DNA from: Acanthaster planci
Taxonomy: Eukaryota > Echinodermata > Asteroidea > Valvatida > Acanthasteridae
Direction: 5' to 3'
NCBI RefSeq assembly: GCF_001949145.1
Contig: NW_019091373.1
Coordinates: 2,296,987-2,316,130 of the forward strand
DNA: 19,144 bases
Shown here: positions 1 through 9,000 of the stretch, in pieces
Numbering within the stretch: the stretch's first letter is position 1
Layout: each line of letters begins with the position of its first letter
The notes under the pieces: model-generated
Told to the model about the DNA's origin: nothing
Seen by the model: only the letters and a program-made list of their open reading frames with translations
The model's database searches: none
Translations under genes and position numbers: made by a program

Positions 1-80
1 GTGTCCCTCCCTCTTGAGTCTCGTCAGCAGCTCGTCCAGGACGTACATCTTTCCTGAGTCTGTCACTAAATACTGTTTAT
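1..80 (-). CDS. INO80: INO80 exon K: start of ATPase lobe 2 (cut by window edge)
   Basis: The exon begins after GTTACAACAG with AT, then [20 protein letters not shown] and LKREGH, and runs off the left end of the window. The junction reads [13 protein letters not shown], close to human IPGKESLITDSGK. A nearer acceptor at TATTTAG would drop five conserved residues and was not used. DSGK..-LD-LL-RL opens the helicase C-terminal lobe; the VLIYSQ block should follow outside the window. Confidence 0.94.
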
Positions 81-3000
81 CTGTTGTAACAAAGAAATGG
101 ACACAGTGGGATCAAATGATGAATACAGGAAGCCAGTGGTCAACTAAACCCTTCAAATTCACACCAACAACTGTGAAATTTTCTTCCTCCAATGTGATTT
201 GGAGAGACTTTGGAAGGTTATCAAAATTTCACAGCAAATATGCCTGCTAGTTAACGAGGTTACTCCTATTCACTAGAGCACAGCATAATCACTGTGTCAG
301 TCTCTCAGGATCAAGCTATTTAAAAGTGAATGTATTAAAAAAATTGTGAGTGGTAATTACACATTGACAACAAATATCCGACAAGTTTTACTCCAACGAA
401 TTCTTGCAAGGAACCTTCCCGCCTCCTTCAAAAACCGAACCTCTCCAGTAATATCAATGGCAACAGTTGGTACTTGAAACCTTGCTCTGCTAAACCTTTT
501 AGATCACACCACCCTTTGCAAATTTTGCATGTGAAGTCAATGGCCTGGAACAAAGCCGGGGTGGACTTCCGAGGGGTAGCACGCCCTACATCAAAGTAAC
601 AGCTGGGCTCTACTTTCAGGGTGTGACCTAGGATCAAAATATCTCTCTGTGACACTGGTGGTATCTGCACCCACATGCTGTGATTGGAAATACATGTATA
701 TATTGTCCAGTGATATATTGCACTGCAAGATTGGGGATTTTATTTTATTAATTTCAACTAGTAGGGTTATGAACATTTTTTTTAATGTACGTTTAGCTGT
801 GATTTGTTATTTGAGTGTAACCGTGTCTGGTATAATTACTTTTCTTTTATCGTACCGGTAAGTAGGGTTAGAGGCGTCTGTCCCCAGGAAAGATCGAGAC
901 ATCACCGATGCCAGTAGGGTTAGGTTCTCCCTGTTGGCGGGGCAGACGTATCCCCATACTGTGGTTTGGGTACTAGCGCGGTGACATTCATTCATTTATT
1001 CTTATTCATTTGCCCTTACCTTTCATTTCTTAAATTAAATTAAGTTATTTTTTTTTGATGTCGACTTGTACTGTGCCATTGATCAATGTTATGGAAATGG
1101 CACATTATAAATTTTCAGTTATTATTATTATTATTATTAAAGACTGCTTCTCTGGTATGGACGATTTGTGCAATATATGGTCACAAGCAAAAACTGCGTG
1201 TCCTCAGGACAGGTGGACAGGTGGCTGGAAAATACACTATCTACCTTCCTCAAACCTGCATAATCTTCCCCAAACTACTGATGGATATTCATGGCTATAG
1301 GAGACTTCAAGGGTTGGAGAAAAGAACACTGAACAGTGAAGGATACGAATACTTCGACTTTTTGGAACACCTTTGTCATATGCTTAATCTTGTAGGCTCT
1401 ATGTGGGTCTCCTAATTTGTTTGCCTTTGATCACCAACAAATCTCCTACAAGTCCACAAACCAAATGTTCACGCAGCTCCCAGAAGATCTTCTAGTAAAG
1501 ATCGAAGTGTAGCACATTAAGAATAAAGCATGCACCAAATTGGTGATCACACAAGTGGTTTGCAATGGCAGCAGAACTCACCTGGAATCTGGATCTTGGA
1601 CCAGCCGTGGTGTGGTCTGACGGCACTTAGGCCAGCCCGGGGCAGAGGGAAGAGCAGCCCCCGTTGCACATCCTGATAGCAATCCGGCGAGCCGTGGAGG
1701 GCACAGAGCCAGGCATCCAGGGAGCCGCCTAGCTCCTCTCGCCTGTGGTCATACTCGGCCTGTCGGTGGCTGCAGTAGTGGCCAAGCGGTGGTGCCAAAA
1801 CCTTGAGGGTTGGAGGGGGAAAAGAGAGAGCAGCATTTGCAACATGAAATTGAGGAACATAGATTTGATGGTTTCAAGGTGAACCAGACCATTAATATGT
1901 GCACAACGCACATTGGCGGACATGCCTAAGAACACAACGTCTAAATGTCAATAACAAAATACCACACAGGACCAAGTAGAAACATCATAGATAGTGGTGC
2001 CACGTACAACAAGGCTGGTCACGAGGCAGCACCCACCACCTAGCTGGTGGGAGTGGGTCCAGAAACCCTGGCCCTTTTAGGTTTAACAGAGTCAGGGCTT
2101 TGTCTGTCCAACTGCAAGCTTTCAGGGTGTGTTAGGAATAGTCTTACCATAGAAATTATTTGCATTGCATGTACATAATTACCCTGAAGTTATCCAACTT
2201 TGGAATCCTTCAGGAACGACTATGAAGAAAGAGGTGATTTTACTTATTTGATAAATTCTTGTTTGCATAAAGAAAAGCTGCTAACTAAACTAACAATCTG
2301 TTTCAACCTGAGATGTAAACAGAGCTATTAACAGCATAATATTATTTGAACTTTATTATCTGTTAAAAACTTTAAATGCGATGGGCTCTTAACCAAAAGG
2401 AATGTGTTTAGTGTTTGAGATATGGGGACTTGTGAATGAATATCCGAAGTGGGGAATACACAAACTGCTTGCTGATTACAGTGTCCTGAAAATACACAAA
2501 TCAAAAAAAGGTAGAGATGCTGACATGTCCATCCAAGCAAGCAAGTCAGTTTGCCTTACAGAAAGATTCTGGTAGGTCTGAAATGTTAGGTTCACTGTCT
2601 CTTCTAATATTAATTCCCTATGCCGAAAAGTTTTGCAAGATACATGTACCTTGGGCATGTAGTGACAGATGAAGGCTGGTAACTCTGTTGGACTGCAGAC
2701 CCGGACAGCCGAGGGACGGTCAGACATGATGGGTAGGAAATGGCCAGAGGCCGATAAGAGACTGCCAACACTGTGGCTACTGCCCCCCTGCCTGACCTGT
2801 GCAGAGGGAACGACCAAGCAGAATATCATACACTATAAAATGTACGTTCCAATGACTACACAACTGTGTGGATATCCAGACAGTCTGCTTGCCCATGCCA
2901 GATACACTTGACGCTTCGGGACAAGTGGCATACATATATCTAGTAGTGACGGTTTGTAACTCCCAATCATGGGAATCAGTGTTTAAATCAAAACGCTCAC

Positions 3001-6000
3001 GGGAATCAGGGTTCGAATCAAGAAGCTGGTTACATGTTACGACCTCAGGCACATCACTTGACTTTGCCCCTATGTGCCCTTCTCCACCCAGGACGTACGC
3101 AAGGTTACCTTTGAGGGTAAGGATGACTTTTGCCTTCGACTGGTGTCATAATGAGAGTGCGAGTGTAATTTATGCTGAAAAATCTGGTCAATGAATCATA
3201 ATGTTATATAATGCATATGGAATACTGTAATCTATGACTCAAAAGGGTCTATTTCCTTCCTCAAGTTATGATAATCTGACCAAAATACCTTATCATTCAA
3301 CAGTTCAAGAAAAGCCTCCATCTTCCTGACCTGGCAGATTGAGCTTCCCTTCTGACAACTACAGCAGACCACAACATAAATGAATGCTGTTACTTACTCT
3401 TTTGGCAGCAGCTGGACTTCTTGGGCTCCTGGGGCTGCGAGGACTGCTGCTGCTCCGAGGACTCCAAGATGAGGACCTGTCCGGTGTGCCAGAGTCCCCA
3501 TTCACTGACTCGCCATCTGCATCCGGCTGCCCGGCCTTGCTTAGCCGCACCCGGCGGTGCCAGGGTGTCTCCGGCATGAAGTAGTAAGTTTGAGTGGGGT
3601 GGGCCACAACGCCCGAGGTGTTGCCTGTGAAGACCAGGTCCCGCAGGGCGGGGCTGCTGGCCACACTGGGGGGACTGGTGGTCCAGCGGGGCCAAAGAAT
3701 AAGGCCGTGTCTGCCCAGGTATCTGGATGGAGACGAGGCCATTAAGAGGAGACATGCATGTGCTTGAAAGAGGCAATCGTGTTATGGGCAAGTCCACGAT
3801 TTCGAACACCTTATGTCTCACACAAAACAGAAGTTTTAGCCTTGAAGACTTTAAAGGATTGCAGCATTTTTCATTCTGCTGTTGAGCATCTGGATGAAGA
3901 ATACCTGAAATCAGGACAAGCTTTTAACTGGAGGAACCTTTATGTACATGTACCACTCAAACATGGAGTACAGGTTCATTGGTATTTGAGACCAAATACT
4001 CCATGCACTGCATGGAGGTTTATTGGTATTTGAGACCAAATATTCCATGCATTGCATGGAAGTTTATTGGTATTTGAGACCAAATATTCCATGCATTGCA
4101 TGGAGGTTTATTCTTCTATATACCAATGCTTATTTAGAAGTTGTTGACCACACCTTTAGGATTATGTGAATTCATCTGTCATACTCCCAACATATGGTGG
4201 AGAATACAGAATTTTAGGGCAGTTAGTAACCAAAGCAGACTTACAAATTGACAAAAGGAGGCCCCAATTTCAAAACAAAATAATTCTGTAGTTTGAAACA
4301 ATCTTCTCTTGAGTAACACTTTTTGCAGACGAAACTAAAGGTGCAGCCTAAAAAGTGTTTGGCCGACGTCAGAGGCTGAGAAAGAATCACAAACCAGCTG
4401 GCAGTTCACTTTTTCTGGTCAAAAGAGAGGTTTCAATATTCACCTCGCGTGGTCTTTGTCAGCACCCCACTGGCAAGCATGGTGGACCCTGTAGGCAGAC
4501 TTCATGACAAGGAAGAGGGCCAACCAACGAGCCATCAGACCCATCACCAGCTGGCCGTGCAGCTGGGCCGGCGACAGGTCCACGAAACGGGCGAAGGAGA
4601 AACAGGAGCTGCGGGCTTGGCGGGAGGTGGACGGAGAGAGAGAGGCGTGGATGTAGTCGGGAGCAAAGACCGAGAAGGTGCTACGCAGAAGTCTGGGGGG
4701 GGGGGAGAGGGGGAGAGGGGGATGTAAAGGAAAGTTCAATCAATTCTATCGCCATGTCACATCTGATAGGATTCTACATGATTTACACTGCACCTGGAGG
4801 GTTAGAGCTACATATTGTGTACTTAGAAGAAATCCTGATCTGGGGTAACTGCATGTATGTACGAAATCATTAACAGAAGTAGACATGGAGGAGGTGATGT
4901 ACAACCAGTTAACTTTCTCAGCATCAGAAACAGAGGGATTCAACAACCGTTTACTGAGCAACTGGCTGCCATACTTTTACCTATAACCTACCTTACTCCA
5001 AGACTGTTTTTTTTCATTTGTTCCCTGCACCATCTGTCTAGCACAATCCTTTCTCAGACAGAGGGGCTATAACTAACACACTTGCTGGCCTGCCAGTCTT
5101 CCGATGTATAGTTCACATATATCTGCTTAAAACCAAGCCTTGTTGCAAAGCTTAAAACAACCCCAGAAATGCTGAGGATATTCCAAGCGTAGCTACTTTC
5201 TTACCCTGCATGCTGCACGACGATGCTTGTTAGCTACAGAACTTAGACAACTATGCTTGGAACATCCTCGGAATTTCACGGATCATTTTGAGCTTTGCAA
5301 CCAGACTGGGTTTCAAACAACGGAGGATCGGCGGGCCAGCAAGCGTGCTGTGTTTTTGAAGGTACTGAGAAAGGATCGCGCCAAATGGACGGTGCAACAA
5401 AACATGGAAAACCCAGCCTTGAAGCAAGACACCTATTACCACACATATGGTGAAGGAGGCATGAAAGCTTGGGTGGTGCCGATTGAGACTACTTCAACAA
5501 ATATGTTCTGATTCTGTTTTTTTTTTAAAGTACATGCACACTTTCATGGAATGTCAAATTCTGTGGAAAACATAGGGTGGTCGCTACAAGTGAGACACTG
5601 CTATAGCAGTGTAAATTCAATGGGAGACTTTTGAGATGCTTGGTGGCAGCAGTTACACCACTCTCAGGTGACCAGTCTACTCTTGTATATGACAATTTGA
5701 ACATGTGCTCCTCAGCACAAACAATAATCAACTAGTCATGTGGGACTGGTACGTTGTCAACAACAAGATTCTCAAAGTCTCCCACTGAGAGCAAGTTTTG
5801 TCAGGGGTGGAAAGGCGTTACCAATACAGAAGGCTATCCTACCAAACCTCAGCCTTGATTAATGAGTCTGTGATGAAAAAAAAAAAGCCAAAAACAGTTG
5901 ATGCACAACACTCACTTATTCCTGGTGGGGTCTAGGCGGTCCACCATACCATCCTGATAGATCAGGCGTGGTACAAAATGGACCGGTGGGTCCAGCTGGC

Positions 6001-9000
6001 AATAGAACGGTGAGCGAGTGTCGCGCCTCTCAAACAGCTCGGGGTGGTTGCACACCTGCACGGACAAGAAAACACCATGGGTCTGTGACATGTTAAATAT
6101 TTCAACTAGATATTTAGTTCTTTTCCCAATCTTAATAGATGATGATCAGTGTACATTCTGACGATGTGACAAACTAGTTGTGGGTTTGTCCACATCCCGA
6201 GTAAAATTCCTCACTGACACTTCCAGCCCGTGCCTGTACAACAGCATCAATACGGAGTGTATCCTTCATACATGTAAAGTAACTCTCCTAAACAGCCACA
6301 AAGGAACACCTGCCCTTCCTGCAAAGGAGCTCCTAGAGAAAGAAACCAGATAGAAGACCTCGTACGGGGCCTGACCTTTCTGAACTGCATGACGAGGTTC
6401 ATCAGACTGTTGGCCGTGCTCTGTGACTGGGAGGTGGTGGAGGAGGCTGCAGAAGACGAAGAGGACTGAAGGAGGTCCTCTATGGAGATCTTGTTCCTCA
6501 GGGCCTGATAGAAGAGGCGCTGTCTTGTTGTTAGATGGCAGTAGACCAGGATCTCAATCTAAAGGGTACCAAAAGTTGGATCAAACCCATCAAATTGTTA
6601 ACAAAAACTGTCAGATCAACTGAATTCTTTCAACCGTAGCCAGCAATTGCTCTTGTGGCATTTCTCTACAAATTTTAAACCATTCAAACTCAAAACGGGG
6701 GCCCTTTTTGCCCTTTCTTTTAAATTAGGATTACCCCAGATGTGCAGTTATTTAGCACACAGACAACAGATTCAAAGTGATAACCGATACAATCCAAGTA
6801 ACAGTCTCTAACTGTTCAAAATCTTTGACAATTTTCATTCCAAATTTTTTTCACATAAAAAGTAGTCTGTGAAATTGGCTAGGATAACATTTTTCTACAT
6901 GAAAACTGCACAGTTTTTCTTTCTTTCCTGATTAACCACTGGCTGACGCGTGTAATTTGAAGCTGCATGACGTAAACCCGGGGGATTTTCAAGATTTTCC
7001 ATTTTCAAAATTCTTAAAAAAACCATAACTTCATTTACTGGACGTTTACACCCACACGAATGACTGTCTGGTGGCTACTCTAATCTAACAGACCACATCT
7101 ATTGACGCCCGAGTATTTCAGCCAGGCCTGCCGCTTTGTAAAAAGAGCCCATATTGTGCAGTGTTACATAAGTTTCTTTTGTTCCCGAAACTGGCACAGT
7201 ACAAGGCTGGCGTCTTTTCAATAGGGGTCAGATTAGCGTGCAGCAGTATTGTATCGCTCATCCCTGGAGCACTTTTGTCCCCGGTGGTAATCCGCTCACG
7301 CAGAATGACACAAACAGTGGTATAATCTTTCAAAACAATGACTGATTTCCTCCACTATTGACAACTGAAAAAATGTTAGCAATTCCCAGCAGCTCAGTCT
7401 TTTGTACCGAGTACGGTCTTTTGTTATAAGGCCCAGCTCTTTTGTTGGGTTTCAGGCTCCCCGGCTTGGTGTATAAAGCCTATGTGCCCGAAACAAGGGA
7501 CCCTGGCATGAAGTTGTTAAGCTGATAAATGGTGCTTGTCGAAGCACAACGCAGTGAAAGTTTCCCTTTTCTTATCTAGAGTAATAACGAGGATTTCACA
7601 AACTTGATTGGGTGGAATATGAACCCCCAGTGTAGAAAGCGTACCTTATCGGAAAGCTCATTCTCCACATCTTTCTTGACTCTGCGCAACATGAACGGTT
7701 TCAGGATCATGTGAAGTCTGGATAGTTGCTCTGTTTATGAGGTGACAAGAGAAGAGAAAGGGCTACAGTTGCTACCGATAGTGCCAGAATAGTTGAAGAT
7801 AACTCTGAAGATTCTTCCATTGTAAGCAGCAAACAAACTACAAACTGGTTCAGAAGTACTGTTTCGTGTAGTAATTTTTCCAACACCTAAGAATTTTTCC
7901 AGGTAAGCCCTGACAAACAGACAAGCAGAAACTAAGATTAATGGTCAACAGGACTGGGCTAACCACTGGACTCTGCACTTTGTCAATCTGCACTTGCTAA
8001 AATTCATCGTAGAATACAGCAAAGCATGGTGCAACAGGTAAGATGTGGAACACCGGTCACCAGAGATAAAATGTATAATAGGTCCGGAGCTGTGCATCGA
8101 AATCCGAACAACCTCTCAAGATCCTTCCAAATCCATCAGGACGAGTTGGAGGATTTTCCGGGATTGAGGCAGACACAGCATTGCTTGATGTCACTTTTAT
8201 TACTCAGGAGCAAGGAATGTACTGCTGGGGTTCTTGGACAGTGATGGATTGTGATTGGCAATGTTTTTGAGGTTATTCCCAAGGCATTCGGGTCAAGGAT
8301 GGACAGTAGGAGCACGTACCTTCATTGATGCCCGACTGCCTCTCTGCATGGCTCTCAATGTCTTTAGAGAACCATTCATTAAACTCCTCATGGCTGTCAA
8401 ACAACGTCGGCATGATGAAGTGGAGCAATGCCCACAACTAATGTAGGAAAAAAAGGGGACAAGCGGTCATATTTCAATACATGCAGTGTTACGGGATGAA
8501 CACAAGGTACGTCATCCTCAAAATGATCAAATGGTGGAGGCATACTAAGCAGGACCATTATTGTGCCCTGTGGTTAAGTCTTAAAATAAATGAAAGGGTA
8601 GAACTTTTCACTAGAAAATTAAAAACTGGATCACAATTTTCTTGTACTATGTCATCAGTTTTGGTAAAAGCCACGACACTGGGCCAATGTGTGAGACTAA
8701 TCCCCAGGATAGTTGTTTTTCCTCATTCTGTGATTTTCATTTTACAATTGGGCAACAGTTTCGTCTGAACTTTTGAAAGTAACTCAGGGCAACAAACTTG
8801 ACCGTTTTAAAAGTAAAAACGGGGAGAGAAGTTGCGTATTATGATATGATAAACAAGTACAATTGACCCTGACCTCTGCCATACTGTTCTGGATAGGCGT
8901 GCCAGTGAGTAACAGTCTGTTCCGACAGCTGAACTGAAGCAGAAGTTTCCATCTCACACTGTCAAGTGAACAATAAAATAATAATCAAATGTAAAAAATG

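Larger units (their letters stand above)
4693..5915 (-). other. INO80 intron F-G (1223 bp)
   Basis: GT-AG intron. It holds an 11-base G run with two further G5 blocks (4695-4721), the imperfect inverted repeat 5129-5314, and a T run near 5516-5526. The long plus frame at 5227-5511 crosses the inverted repeat and resembles no protein I know. Confidence 0.75.

Noticed and set aside
1-65. Short form of INO80 exon K from the TATTTAG acceptor
   Set aside because: It would lose five residues conserved between the IQIP and DSGK blocks; the CAG at 83-81 restores them in frame.
2650-2692. Short form of INO80 exon I from the acceptor at 2693
   Set aside because: It would start in the wrong phase for exon H, and it would drop residues that resemble the human protein.
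3000-3030. tRNA gene around the GGTTCGAATCA word
   Set aside because: No acceptor stem, anticodon arm or A box can be fitted; a SINE remnant explains it better.
3390-3821. 143-residue minus open frame
   Set aside because: It overlaps INO80 exon H in another frame and ignores the well-supported splice sites; it is a shadow of GC-rich coding DNA.
3973-4112. CRISPR array
   Set aside because: The repeats are directly adjacent with no unique spacers, and the genome is animal.
5227-5511. 94-residue plus open frame
   Set aside because: No recognisable domain, and it lies across a fold-back repeat in an intron.
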